Positions 22,801 through 31,171 of a stretch of 64,000 bases of DNA are shown one piece after another. The position numbers were made by a program, and so were the translations under genes. How positions within the stretch are numbered: position 1 is the stretch's first letter; every line of letters begins with the position of its first letter. The DNA is from DATLGB01 sp037724045 (GTDB lineage: Bacteria; Actinomycetota; Thermoleophilia; Solirubrobacterales; Solirubrobacteraceae): assembly GCA_037724045.1 (NCBI GenBank), contig JBBJOW010000016.1, forward strand, positions 1-64,000. Direction: 5' to 3'. Below the pieces are notes generated by a model. It saw nothing but the letters and a program-made list of their open reading frames with translations. It was not told where the DNA came from and made no database searches.

Positions 22801-25402
22801 CCACGATCAGCCGGTCGAGGGTCACGTGCAGCTCTTCGCGCAGTGGCGCGGGCAGCTCCGTCGCGTGCTGGAGGCGCCGGTCGAGCAGCGCCATCACGGC
22901 CGGGACCTGTGACGGGGCGCGCTGGTGGGCGAGGAAGATCCGGTACACCGCCTCCTCGAGCTCGAGCTCGGGCCCGCGCTCGAGGTCGTCCACCCCGAAG
23001 CGCCGGAGGGCGCGCAGGATCCTCGCGCGGAAGGTCTCGGGCAGCCCCTCGCGCTCGACGTCTAGCGAGTGCAGGTAGGTCCGGAAGTGCTCGCGGGGGC
23101 TGCGGACGCGTTCGCCGTCGTCCTCCTCGAGCTCCTCGCGCTCCGTGGCCGGCCAGTTGCGCGACAGCTCGGCCAGATCGGCGAAGAGCGTGAGGATCTC
23201 GAGCTCGCCGTGAAGCACCTCGGGGTCGTCGGGCGGCAGCTGGTCGCGGGCCTGCTCGAAGTCGGCGACGAGCTGCCGGGCTCCCGCCACGTCGACGTCG
23301 TAGCCCATGATCAGGCTGCGCAGGGCTTCGAGGTGCTCCTGCACGCGCAGGCGCGGGCCTCCCTCCGTGGGAGCCACCAGCGTCTCGAAGCCGATCCGCG
23401 GGCTGGCGGGCGCGGGCGTGCCTTCCACGGCCTGCGGCTCGATGCTCAGCAGCGGCGCGCCCGAGTCGACATGTGCGCTGGGCGTGACGAGGACCTCTCT
23501 CACCCGGCCGGCGTGTGTGGCGGCGATCGTGATCTCCATCTTCATCGCCTCGAGGACGGCGACCGGCGCACCCGCCTCGACCTCGTCACCGGTGGCCACA
23601 TTGATGGCCACGACGAGCGCCGGCGCAGGTGCCCGGATGATGCCGCCCTCGTCCCGCGACACACGATGAACCACGCCCTCGACCTCCACGAGGTGGTCCG
23701 GGTCGTGGGCGACGGAGTGGATCCTGAACGCCTGGCCGCCGATCGTGAGTCGGCGCGCGAAGCGGCAGAGAGGCTCGACCGCCACGTCGACGCTCGACCC
23801 GTCGGCATCGACCTTGTAGCGGCGCGGGCCCGTCTGGGCGACCCCCAGCCGGTAGGTCTCCCCCCGGTGGCGCAGCTCGACGGTCCGGCCGATTTCGTGC
23901 TTGGCCTGCGGCCGGCCGCGGCTGGCGGCGACGTAGAAGGCGCGGCGCTCGAGCTCCTGCTCGGCGTCGTAGGTGTCGACGGCCGCCGCGAGCACCGCGA
24001 CGTCGGCGAAGCGCGCCAGAATGTGGCCGTCCGAGGCGACCAGACGGTCCAGCCAGCCGGTGTCGGTGGCGCCGGCGGCCACCTCGGGGCGGCCGAGCAA
24101 ATCGAGCAGCAGCGCCTTGTTCGTCGTCCCGCCGCGCACGACCACGGTCGTCTCGGCGAGCGCGCGCCGCAGCCGCGCTCGCGCCTCCGCGCGGTCACGT
24201 CCCCAGCCGATGATCTTGGCGACCATCGAATCGTATTCTGCGGGGATGGCCTCACCCTCGGCGAGGCCGGTGTCGACCCTCAATCCCGGGCCGGACGGCA
24301 ATCGCAGCAGCTCTACGATCCCCGGGGCGGGCGCAAAGCCGCGCTCGGCGTCCTCGGCGTTGAGTCGGGCCTCGATGGCGTGCCCGAATGCGGGCGGCGG
24401 CTTGCCTTCCAGGCGGCCACCGGCGGCCACGTGCAGCTGGAGCTTGACGAGGTCGAGCCCCGTGGTCATCTCCGTGACGGGATGCTCGACCTGCAGCCGG
24501 GGGTTGACCTCGAGGAAGGTGAAGGCCCCCGCGTCGGGCTCGTAGAGGAACTCGACGGTCCCGGCTCCTCGGTAGCCGGCCGAGCGGGCCAGCTTGACGG
24601 CCGCGGCCCGCACCTCGTCCTCCTGCTCGGCGCTCAGGACCGGGGAGCCCGACTCCTCGATCACCTTCTGGTTGTGACGCTGGATCGAGCAGTCGCGCAC
24701 GCCCACCGCCCAGACCGTGTCGTGGTGGTCGGCGATGATCTGGACCTCGACGTGATGCGCGCCGGTGACTAGGCGCTCGACGAAGATCGTCGCATCGGCG
24801 AAGGAGCGTTCGGCCTCGGCCTGCGCGGCCTCGAACGCGGGCGCGAGCTCGGTTTCGGAAGCGACGACGCGGATGCCGCGCCCGCCGCCCCCCGCCGACG
24901 CTTTGAGCATGACCGGATAGCCGATCGCCGCGGCGTGCTCGGCGGCTTCCTCCGCGGTCTCGACGGGCCCGCGGCTCCAGCCGGCCACCGGTACACCGGC
25001 CTCCTCGGCCAGCAGCTTGGCGCCGATCTTGTCGCCGAGGCGACGCATGACCTCGGGCGGCGGCCCGACGAAGGTGACGCCGACCCGGGCGCACAGATCG
25101 GCGAAGGCAGGGTCCTCGGCGACGAAGCCCCAGCCGACCCACGCCGCGTCGGCCCGGCTCGCGCGCAGCGCCCGCTCGAGCTCTGGATGGTCGAGGTAGG
25201 GGCCGGGATCCCCACCCGCGGCGATGACCACGGCCTCGTCGGCCTCGCGGACGAACATCGCCCGCCGCTCGGCCTCGGTGTGGAGCGCGATGGTGCGCAG
25301 GCTGGAGCCGTGCTCCAGGTTGAGCTCGCGCACCGCCCGGATCAGGCGGACCGCCGCCTCGCCGCGGTTGACGATCGCAATGCGGGTCAGGGGATCGGCC
25401 AT
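19880..25402 (-). CDS. Single-chain multidomain acyl-CoA carboxylase
   Basis: An 1840-residue fusion. Residues 1-450 are biotin carboxylase with the ATP-grasp glycine loop (K-A-S-A-G-G-G-G-R-G near 160), R-D-C-S-I-Q-R-H-N-Q-K near 237 and F-L-E-V-N-P-R-L-Q-V-E-H near 292. A biotinyl domain has E-A-M-K-M-E-I with its lysine near 620. About 650-1280 is a long helical linker region. About 1300-1840 is the carboxyltransferase, with V-V-R-T-I-T-D-R-Y-P-E-G, then S-A-M-V-L-T-G-K and S-G-G-V-S-A-E-D-N-F-G-I-G-G-Y. This resembles eukaryotic acetyl-CoA carboxylase in order. It makes malonyl-CoA or a longer carboxyacyl-CoA; acyl specificity is not visible. It is 7 bases from ppc and beside the fab operon. 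Confidence 0.9.
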   Translation of the reverse strand: MADPLTRIAIVNRGEAAVRLIRAVRELNLEHGSSLRTIALHTEAERRAMFVREADEAVVIAAGGDPGPYLDHPELERALRASRADAAWVGWGFVAEDPAFADLCARVGVTFVGPPPEVMRRLGDKIGAKLLAEEAGVPVAGWSRGPVETAEEAAEHAAAIGYPVMLKASAGGGGRGIRVVASETELAPAFEAAQAEAERSFADATIFVERLVTGAHHVEVQIIADHHDTVWAVGVRDCSIQRHNQKVIEESGSPVLSAEQEDEVRAAAVKLARSAGYRGAGTVEFLYEPDAGAFTFLEVNPRLQVEHPVTEMTTGLDLVKLQLHVAAGGRLEGKPPPAFGHAIEARLNAEDAERGFAPAPGIVELLRLPSGPGLRVDTGLAEGEAIPAEYDSMVAKIIGWGRDRAEARARLRRALAETTVVVRGGTTNKALLLDLLGRPEVAAGATDTGWLDRLVASDGHILARFADVAVLAAAVDTYDAEQELERRAFYVAASRGRPQAKHEIGRTVELRHRGETYRLGVAQTGPRRYKVDADGSSVDVAVEPLCRFARRLTIGGQAFRIHSVAHDPDHLVEVEGVVHRVSRDEGGIIRAPAPALVVAINVATGDEVEAGAPVAVLEAMKMEITIAATHAGRVREVLVTPSAHVDSGAPLLSIEPQAVEGTPAPASPRIGFETLVAPTEGGPRLRVQEHLEALRSLIMGYDVDVAGARQLVADFEQARDQLPPDDPEVLHGELEILTLFADLAELSRNWPATEREELEEDDGERVRSPREHFRTYLHSLDVEREGLPETFRARILRALRRFGVDDLERGPELELEEAVYRIFLAHQRAPSQVPAVMALLDRRLQHATELPAPLREELHVTLDRLIVAAQLRHPAVGELARSVRFGVFDQPVIEAAREGVLAAAREQLDHLAAHPDARDREERIEALVASTQPLVRLLAERIGARENHEPLLELLTRRYYKVVDLEDVQTLDRDGRRLLTAHFTTDDRRVRVIATLAEASDLASAASAAAALAADDPSPETVVDLYLAYSDPPPETDALADELLAAVAAAGLPPEVGRVTVAVSGRAGADVHYFTFRSDSGGFQEERVTRELHPMVARRLQLWRLSEFELERMPAVEGVHLFQCTARENPSDERLVALAEVRDFTPVRDASGVITALPEPERVLAACLDSIRRVQAQRPAKRRLHGNQVLLYVWPPIKEPLDELRSFTRTLAPITTGLGLESVSIEASIPAPPDDALRRMVLGFSYQPGTGVTLSVAEPPAEPLAPLDEYAQNVLRARRRGTVYPYELVPLLTRSEGTFTEYDLDEDGELAPVDRPFGGNSAGIVVGVVRTITDRYPEGMVRVVLLGDPTKALGAIAEPESDRIVRALDLAEEMQAPVEWLAVSAGAKISMDSGSENMDWVSRVLRRLISFTQAQGEVNVLVAGINVGAQPYWNAEATMLLHTRGILVMTPDSAMVLTGKQALEYSGGVSAEDNFGIGGYDRIMGPNGQAQYWAEDLVAACEILFAHYDHTYVAPGERFPRRAPTTDPAERDVRTHPHRVPNIDFTTVGDIFSAETNPERKKPFDIRTVMRAIADQDHRPLERWAAMAGAQSAVVFDVHLGGYPITMLGIESQSLSRSGFLPADGPDQWTAGTLFPRSSKKVARAINAASGNRPLVVVANLSGFDGSPESLRELQLEYGAEIGRSVVNFDGPIVFCVVSRYHGGAFVVFSGTLNDSMEVIAVEGSYASVIGGAPAAATVFAREVNKRTDADPRVAELTAGLDEADDDEQRARLRAGLADVRADVRSEKLGEMAAEFDSVHSIERALRVGSIDAIIPAVELRPHLIGAIERGIARTLEKVS

Positions 25403-25409
25403 CGCCCGC

Positions 25410-28199
25410 TCAGCCGGTGTTCCGGAGCCCGCCGGCGATGCCGTTGATCGCGAGGGAGAGCGTGTGGGCGAGCTGCTCGTCGTCCTCGCCGGCGCGGGCG
25501 CGCTGCATGAGCGCGGTCTGGATGAACGACAGCGGGTCGATGTACGGGTTGCGCCGCTCCAGGGTCTCCTGCAGGACCGGATGCCGGTCGAGCAGGCGCT
25601 CCTGCTCGGTCACCTCGAGCAGCTCGCGGACCGTCGTGGAGTACTCGTCGGAGATCCGGCCCCAGATCCGCTCCCGAGTCTCCTCGTCGCCTACGAGCGC
25701 CGCGTATCGCTCGGCGATGCGCAGGTCAGCCTTCGCCAGGGCCATCTCGGCGTTCCCGAGCAGCGCTGCGAAGAACGGCCATGATCGCTGCATCTCGCGG
25801 AGCTGCTCCAGGCCCACGTCCTGCCGCGCCGCCGTCAGAGCGCTGCCCAGGCCGTACCAGCCGGGAAGGATCATCCGGGCCTGAGTCCACGAGAAGACCC
25901 AGGGGATGGCGCGGAGATCCGCGACTCCGGCCCGCTCTCCGCGCTTTGCGGGTCGAGAGCCGAGGCGCAGGCGCATGATCTCGGTGATGGGCGTGGCGCC
26001 GTAGAAGAAGGCGAGGAAGTCGGGGTCTTCGTGCACGAGCTCGCGATACGCCGTCATCGAGCGCTCGGCCATCTGCTCGATCGCCGCCTCGAACGGACGG
26101 AGCGTCTCCGAAGGCGGCCGAGGCAGCGCCTCGAGCGCCGACAGGAGCACGGCGCTCGTCGTCAGCTCGAGCTCGCGATGGGCGATCTGCGTGGTCGAGT
26201 ACTTGGCGGAGATGACCTCGCCCTGGTCGGTCACCTTGATACGGCCGCCCACGGTGCCCGGCGGCTGGGCGAGGATGGCCTCGTGGCTCGGGCCACCGCC
26301 GCGGCCGACGGTCCCGCCGCGCCCGTGGAAGAACGCGGGGTGGACGCCTCGTTCGTGGAGTACGGACGCCAGCTCGGATTGGGCCCGGTAGGCCGCCCAG
26401 CTGGACGCCAGGTAGCCGACGTCCTTGTTGGAGTCCGAGTAGCCGATCATTATCTCCTGTGTGTCGCCCACGGCGGCAAGCGCCGTTCGATAGACCCCGA
26501 CGTCAAGCAGCCGGGCCATCGTCTCCGCCGCACCCTTCAGCGTGGCGCCCTCCTCGAAGAGCGGCACGATGCGGAGCATCGCCGTCTCGCCGCCGACGCC
26601 GGCGAGGCCGCTCTCCTTCATCAGCAGTAGCAGCTCAAGCGGAGCGCAGGGGTCGCCGGTGCCGGACACCACGTAACTGCGGACGGCTCCGGCGTGCCGG
26701 CCGCGCAGGGCGCGGCCGATGGCGTCCAGCGTCTCGAGGACGCCGCGCGACTTCTCCGAGAAACCGCTGAGATCGCGCGGGACCAGCGGGCGGCGATCCG
26801 CGATCTCGCGCTCGAGCAAGGCGAGGCGGTCCGGCTCGTCGAGCTCTGAGTAGGTATCGGTGACCCCCGCCTGGGCGAGGACCTCGGCGACCGCGGCCCG
26901 GTGACGATCAGCATGCTCGCGGATGTCCAGGCGGGCGAAGTGAAAGCCGAAGACCTCGGCCTGGCGGATGATGTCGCGCAGGTCGCCCGAGGCGAGCAGC
27001 CGCTGCCCCTGCTCGTGCAGCGAGCCTTCGAGCCGCCGCAGATCGTCGAGCAGCTCGCCCGGTCCGGTGTAGCTGTCCGGCTCGTTGCGACGTGCGGCAC
27101 CCAGGCCCGCGGCGATCAGGGTGAGCGCCTGGCGGTAGGGCTCGTAGGGATGGCGCTGGTCGATGTCGGTGGCCAGTTCGGGGAAGCGGGCTCCGAGGCG
27201 TTCAAGCAGCGGCTCGAGGAGCGGCGCCTCGCCCATCGCCCGCGACGACATCGACATGCGCGGGGCCAGCAGGGCGACGCGCTGCTCCAAAAAGCCCAGA
27301 CAGGAGTCGCGCATGAGGTCGAGCGTCTGCATCGTCAGCTCGGCCGTGACGTACGGGTTCCCGTCGCGGTCGCCGCCGATCCAGGAGCCGAAGGACAGCA
27401 GCGAGGGAACCGTGATCGCGTCCTCCGGGTAGGCCTCGGCGACGGCTGCCTCGAGCTCCCGGTACACCCGCGGGACGACGTGCGCCAGCGTCGCCGGGAA
27501 GTAGGCGAGCCCGCCGAGCACTTCGGCGCGCACCGTGGGTGCCTCCACCCGGGCGTCGTCGGAGGACCAGAGCTCGCAGATCGCCGCGGCGATCTGCTCG
27601 CGCGTCGCCCGCTGCTCGTCGGGAGGCAGGCTCCGCTCGTCGAGGTCGCGGATGCCCGCGAAGATGCGCATCATCTTCTCGACTGTCCTTCGCCGCCGGG
27701 CCTCGGTCGGGTGCGCGGTCAGGACCAGCGTCACCTCCGCCTCGGACAGGATCCCTTCGAGCTCGCCCGGGTCGACGCCGCGGTCGCGCAGGGTGTGGAT
27801 CGCCTCACGCAACGACCCCGGCCGGGGTCCGGGCGCCGCTTTGGCTTCCTTCGTCCTCAGCCGTCGGACACGATCGTTGTCCTCGGCCAGGTTGACGAGC
27901 TGGAAGTACTTCGTGAAGGCCCGGATCAGTGCCTCGGCGTCATCGAGCGACACGTCGGCGGCGAGGGCGGCCAGCTCGTCCCCGGCTCCTTCGTGACCGG
28001 CGCGAAAGGACTGGGCGAGCGATTGGGAGCGCTCCTCGAGAGCCATGACGGACGTGCCGCCAGCCTCCTCGATCGCCTCTTCCAGCAGATCGCTCAGCAG
28101 GTGGATGTCCTCGGCCAGCGAGCCGCCGAGCCGCCGAGGCGGAGCCTCTCGCTGCGGAGGCTCGGGCGGGTCCAGGACCGGATTTCGAAACGGACCCAT
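25410..28199 (-). CDS. ppc: Phosphoenolpyruvate carboxylase
   Basis: A 929-residue enzyme forming oxaloacetate from PEP and bicarbonate. The catalytic-histidine motif V-L-T-A-H-P-T-E-A is near 158. G-Y-S-D-S-N-K-D near 583 and F-H-G-R-G-G-T-V-G-R-G-G-G-P near 626 hold the second catalytic His and the flexible loop. The chain ends N-G-I-A-G-G-L-R-N-T-G, the invariant C-terminus of the family. Length is normal. It runs in tandem with the acyl-CoA carboxylase gene (7-base gap) and is divergent from fabD; the shared intergenic region holds a strong promoter for the fab side. Confidence 0.95.
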   Translation of the reverse strand: MGPFRNPVLDPPEPPQREAPPRRLGGSLAEDIHLLSDLLEEAIEEAGGTSVMALEERSQSLAQSFRAGHEGAGDELAALAADVSLDDAEALIRAFTKYFQLVNLAEDNDRVRRLRTKEAKAAPGPRPGSLREAIHTLRDRGVDPGELEGILSEAEVTLVLTAHPTEARRRRTVEKMMRIFAGIRDLDERSLPPDEQRATREQIAAAICELWSSDDARVEAPTVRAEVLGGLAYFPATLAHVVPRVYRELEAAVAEAYPEDAITVPSLLSFGSWIGGDRDGNPYVTAELTMQTLDLMRDSCLGFLEQRVALLAPRMSMSSRAMGEAPLLEPLLERLGARFPELATDIDQRHPYEPYRQALTLIAAGLGAARRNEPDSYTGPGELLDDLRRLEGSLHEQGQRLLASGDLRDIIRQAEVFGFHFARLDIREHADRHRAAVAEVLAQAGVTDTYSELDEPDRLALLEREIADRRPLVPRDLSGFSEKSRGVLETLDAIGRALRGRHAGAVRSYVVSGTGDPCAPLELLLLMKESGLAGVGGETAMLRIVPLFEEGATLKGAAETMARLLDVGVYRTALAAVGDTQEIMIGYSDSNKDVGYLASSWAAYRAQSELASVLHERGVHPAFFHGRGGTVGRGGGPSHEAILAQPPGTVGGRIKVTDQGEVISAKYSTTQIAHRELELTTSAVLLSALEALPRPPSETLRPFEAAIEQMAERSMTAYRELVHEDPDFLAFFYGATPITEIMRLRLGSRPAKRGERAGVADLRAIPWVFSWTQARMILPGWYGLGSALTAARQDVGLEQLREMQRSWPFFAALLGNAEMALAKADLRIAERYAALVGDEETRERIWGRISDEYSTTVRELLEVTEQERLLDRHPVLQETLERRNPYIDPLSFIQTALMQRARAGEDDEQLAHTLSLAINGIAGGLRNTG

Positions 28200-28249
28200 C
28201 GCGTCCCGCTCACGCTACTAAATAGCCATCGACCCGGCTCCTACGTGGT

Positions 28250-28278
28250 TTGACACTGGCCGGATCACGACATAGCCT
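28250..28278 (+). promoter_or_regulatory. Promoter of the fatty acid synthesis operon
   Basis: TTGACA at 28250-28255 and TAGCCT at 28273-28278 are spaced by exactly 17 bases, a good primary-sigma promoter reading into fabD. The predicted leader of about 65 bases contains a stem-loop (GTCC-GGCCT against AGGGCC-T-GGAC, about 28312-28334) just before the fabD start region, which may affect expression. Confidence 0.65.
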
Positions 28279-28350
28279 GGTGCCTCCCGACCTCTCCGAG
28301 CAGTCCGGCCTTTCAGGGCCTGGACGGTGCGGCAGGGCGGGCGGACATAC

Positions 28351-29193
28351 ATGGGCGATCTCGTACTTCTCTTCCCTGGTCAGGGCAGCCAGGAGCCGGA
28401 CATGGTCGCGACTGTGGAGCGTCTGCGTCCGGATCTGCTCGAGCTTGCCGCGAAGGCGGTGGGCGAGGATCCCTTTGCGCGGGTGGGGGAGGGCACGCGC
28501 TTCGATCAGCCCGCGCTGTACTGCGCCGCGCTCGCCGGTCTCGAACGCGCGGGGCGGCCCCGGGCCGATCTGTATGCGGGGCACTCCCTGGGGGAGATCA
28601 CGGCGCTTGCCGCGGCCGGGGCAATGAGCGAGGAGGACGGATTGCGTCTGGTCGCCGAGCGCGGCCGGCTGATGGAGGCGACGGCGGCCCAGACCGGTGG
28701 TGCGATGCTCGCGGTCCGGGCCGGGTGGGAGGAGGCGGCGGCGATCGCCGAGCGCCACGGGCTGGCGCTCGCCAACGACAACTCGCCAGAACAGGTGGTG
28801 CTGTCGGGGCCGCTCGACGGCATCGAGGCGGCGGAGGCCGAAGCCGGCGACGCAGGGACGCGCGTCAAGCGGCTGCCGATCCCCGGCGCCTTCCACTCAC
28901 CGCTGATGGCCGACGCGGTCGAGCCGTTCCTCTCGTTCCTGGAGGGCATCGAGCTGACCGAGCCGCGGGCGCCCGTGTTCTCGTGCGTGACCGCGGCCCC
29001 GTTCGACGATGTCCGCAAGCGGCTCGCCGAGGCGCTGGTGGAGCCGGTGCGCTGGGTGGAGGTTCTCCAGGCGCTCCACGCGGCTGGCGGGCGACGGTTT
29101 CAGGAGACCGGGCCGGGAAGGGTGCTCTCCGGTCTCGTGCGTCGTACGCTCGAGAACGTGGAGATCGTTGCGAAGGAGGATGCGGATGGATAG
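28351..29193 (+). CDS. fabD: Malonyl-CoA:ACP transacylase
   Basis: A 280-residue enzyme that loads malonyl groups onto ACP. F-P-G-Q-G-S-Q begins near residue 8 and the nucleophile is S79 in G-H-S-L-G-E. The second catalytic residue is the His of P-G-A-F-H-S near 183. The ATG at 28351 gives the standard N-terminus; a GTG at 28327 is in frame but would add eight unusual residues. It opens the operon fabD-fabH-fabG-acpP-fabF-maoC-fabI-SDR, in which every junction overlaps or nearly so. Confidence 0.94.
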   Translation: MGDLVLLFPGQGSQEPDMVATVERLRPDLLELAAKAVGEDPFARVGEGTRFDQPALYCAALAGLERAGRPRADLYAGHSLGEITALAAAGAMSEEDGLRLVAERGRLMEATAAQTGGAMLAVRAGWEEAAAIAERHGLALANDNSPEQVVLSGPLDGIEAAEAEAGDAGTRVKRLPIPGAFHSPLMADAVEPFLSFLEGIELTEPRAPVFSCVTAAPFDDVRKRLAEALVEPVRWVEVLQALHAAGGRRFQETGPGRVLSGLVRRTLENVEIVAKEDADG

Positions 29194-30178
29194 CGCCGTC
29201 TCACCTGGCCCAGCGTCCGCGGCGGAGGCTGGGAAGCCGGCGCCGCACGCGAGCATCGCCGGGCTCGGGATGGCCGTGCCAGAGCGCGTGATCAAGAACG
29301 CGCCGATTGCCGAGCACCTCGGGGTGGATGCGGATTGGATCTCGACGCGCACCGGCATCATGGAGCGACACCACGCGTCCGACGACGAGACACTGGAGGA
29401 CCTGGCCGCCGCTGCCGGCCGCGCTGCGCTGGAGCGGGCCGGGATCGGGGCGGAGGACCTCGACCAGGTGCTGGTCGCGACCTTCACGGCGAGCCGCGTG
29501 CTGCCCAACGCCGCACCGGTCGTGGCCGCGGCGCTCGGCACGCGCCGGCCAGGTGCCGTCGACGTGGGGGCGGCCTGCACGGGGTGGCTCTCGGGGCTGG
29601 CGTTCGCCGCCGCCCAGGTCGAGGCCGGGCGAACCGAGGCCGTGCTCGTGATCGGCGCGGACCTGTGCAGCCGGCCGCTCGATCACGACGATCGTCGCAC
29701 CGCGGGCCTCTTTGGCGACGGCGCGGGAGCGGTGGTCGTAACCGCCGGCGGACCGGGCCGCGTCGGCCGCATCCTGCTGCGCTCGGAGGGATCGGAGGGC
29801 GAGTCGATCACCGCCGAGCGCAAGGGACTGATCGAGATGCGCGGGCAGGACACCTTCCGCTCCGCGGTGGAGCATCTGTGCGAGTCGACGCTCGAGCTGC
29901 TCGCCGTGGAGGAGCTCGCGATCGAGGACATCGACGTGTACGCCTACCACCAGGCGAACTCGCGCATCATCTCCGCGGTCGGCAAGAAGCTCGGCCTGCC
30001 GACGGAGCGGGTCATCGACTGCATCGAGGGCTACGGCAACACCTCGGCGGCGAGCATCCCGATCGCGCTGTGTGAAGCGGAGCGATCGGGCCTGCTGCGC
30101 CCCGGCGCGCGCGTCCTGGTCTCCGCCATCGGGGCGGGCTTGGCCTGGGGATCGGGGATCATCGAATGGGGAATATGA
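29186..30178 (+). CDS. fabH: 3-oxoacyl-ACP synthase III
   Basis: A 330-residue thiolase-fold condensing enzyme that starts fatty acid chains from acyl-CoA and malonyl-ACP. The catalytic triad is visible: C131 in G-A-A-C-T-G, H255 in Y-H-Q-A-N and N285 in G-Y-G-N-T-S. The ATG at 29186 lies 6 bases after a GGAGG site and overlaps fabD by 8 bases; the ATG at 29180 is too close to that site. The N-terminal 20 residues are a Pro/Ala-rich extension before the fold starts (A-S-I-A-G-L-G). Confidence 0.93.
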   Translation: MDSAVSPGPASAAEAGKPAPHASIAGLGMAVPERVIKNAPIAEHLGVDADWISTRTGIMERHHASDDETLEDLAAAAGRAALERAGIGAEDLDQVLVATFTASRVLPNAAPVVAAALGTRRPGAVDVGAACTGWLSGLAFAAAQVEAGRTEAVLVIGADLCSRPLDHDDRRTAGLFGDGAGAVVVTAGGPGRVGRILLRSEGSEGESITAERKGLIEMRGQDTFRSAVEHLCESTLELLAVEELAIEDIDVYAYHQANSRIISAVGKKLGLPTERVIDCIEGYGNTSAASIPIALCEAERSGLLRPGARVLVSAIGAGLAWGSGIIEWGI

Positions 30179-30909
30179 ACGCCCGGCCAGAGGGCTGCGC
30201 CCTCGTGACCGGCGCTTCGCGCGGCATCGGAGCGGCGATCGCCCGCGGGCTGGCCGAAGACGGCTGGCCGGTGGGCGTCAACTACCGCAAGGACTCCGAG
30301 GGCGCCGACCGGGTGGTCGAGGAGATCGAGGGCGCCGGCGGCAGCGCGCTCGCCCTGCAGGGCGACGTCAGAGATCCGGACGCGGCGGACGCGCTGTTCG
30401 GAGCGCTCGAGGAGCGCTTCGGGCCGGTGCTCGTCCTGGTCAACAACGCGGGCATGCGCGACGACGGCCTGTCGCCGCAGCTCGCGGACGAAGCCTGGGA
30501 TCGGGTGATCGACCTCAATCTCACCGCGCCGTTCCGGCTCACGCGCCGCGCGCTGCGCGGGATGATGAAGGCCCGCTTCGGTCGCGTGGTCAACATCTCC
30601 TCGATCGTCGGTCAGAAGGCGAATCCCGGCCAGGCCAACTACGCGGCGTCCAAGGCCGGGCTGATCGCCTTCACCAAGACGGTGGCGGCGGAGGTGGGAC
30701 GGCGCTCGGTGACCGTCAACGCCGTCGCCCCCGGCCTCGTCGAGACCGAGCTCACGGAGGGCATCGGCGACGAGATTCTCAAGGCCGTCCCCGCGCGGCG
30801 GGCCGGCACGCCCGAGGAGATCGCCGCCTGCGTCCGCTTCCTGGCCTCCGACGGGGCCTCGTACGTTAACGGGACCACTCTGACAGTCGACGGCGGACTG
30901 ACCGCCTGA
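30175..30909 (+). CDS. fabG: 3-oxoacyl-ACP reductase
   Basis: A 244-residue classical SDR that reduces 3-ketoacyl-ACP with NADPH. T-G-A-S-R-G-I-G is the cofactor motif near 12, N-N-A-G follows near 90, and the catalytic residues are S (I-S-S-I near 140) and Y-A-A-S-K near 153-157. It ends in the usual V-N-G-T-T-L-T-V-D-G-G. The ATG at 30175 forms an ATGA overlap with the fabH stop; an in-frame ATG at 30166 would add three residues. The in-operon position fixes the role as FabG rather than another SDR. Confidence 0.92.
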   Translation: MNARPEGCALVTGASRGIGAAIARGLAEDGWPVGVNYRKDSEGADRVVEEIEGAGGSALALQGDVRDPDAADALFGALEERFGPVLVLVNNAGMRDDGLSPQLADEAWDRVIDLNLTAPFRLTRRALRGMMKARFGRVVNISSIVGQKANPGQANYAASKAGLIAFTKTVAAEVGRRSVTVNAVAPGLVETELTEGIGDEILKAVPARRAGTPEEIAACVRFLASDGASYVNGTTLTVDGGLTA

Positions 30910-30922
30910 TAGGAGCATCTAG

Positions 30923-31171
30923 ATGCCTGACGCAACCAAGGACCAAATCCAGGAGCGCATCACCGAGGCGCTCGTGGGCTTCGGCGCCGACCGCGACCAG
31001 ATCAAGCCCGAGGCCGACTGGGAGTCGATCGACGTCGACTCGCTCGACCTCGTCGAGCTTGCCCAGATCATCGAGGAGGAGTACGGCGTGAAGATGAAGG
31101 AGGAGGACATGAAGGAGCTCAAGACCGTCGGGGACGCGGTGAACTTCGTCGCGGAGCGCGCCAACTCGTGA
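30923..31171 (+). CDS. acpP: Acyl carrier protein
   Basis: An 82-residue acidic protein. S40 in D-S-L-D-L-V-E-L is the serine that receives 4'-phosphopantetheine. The helical pattern and the acidic helix II (E-L-A-Q-I-I-E-E-E-Y) match the family. A clear AGGAG site precedes the ATG. The residue before S40 is the conserved Asp. It lies between fabG and fabF as in many type II systems. Confidence 0.95.
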   Translation: MPDATKDQIQERITEALVGFGADRDQIKPEADWESIDVDSLDLVELAQIIEEEYGVKMKEEDMKELKTVGDAVNFVAERANS

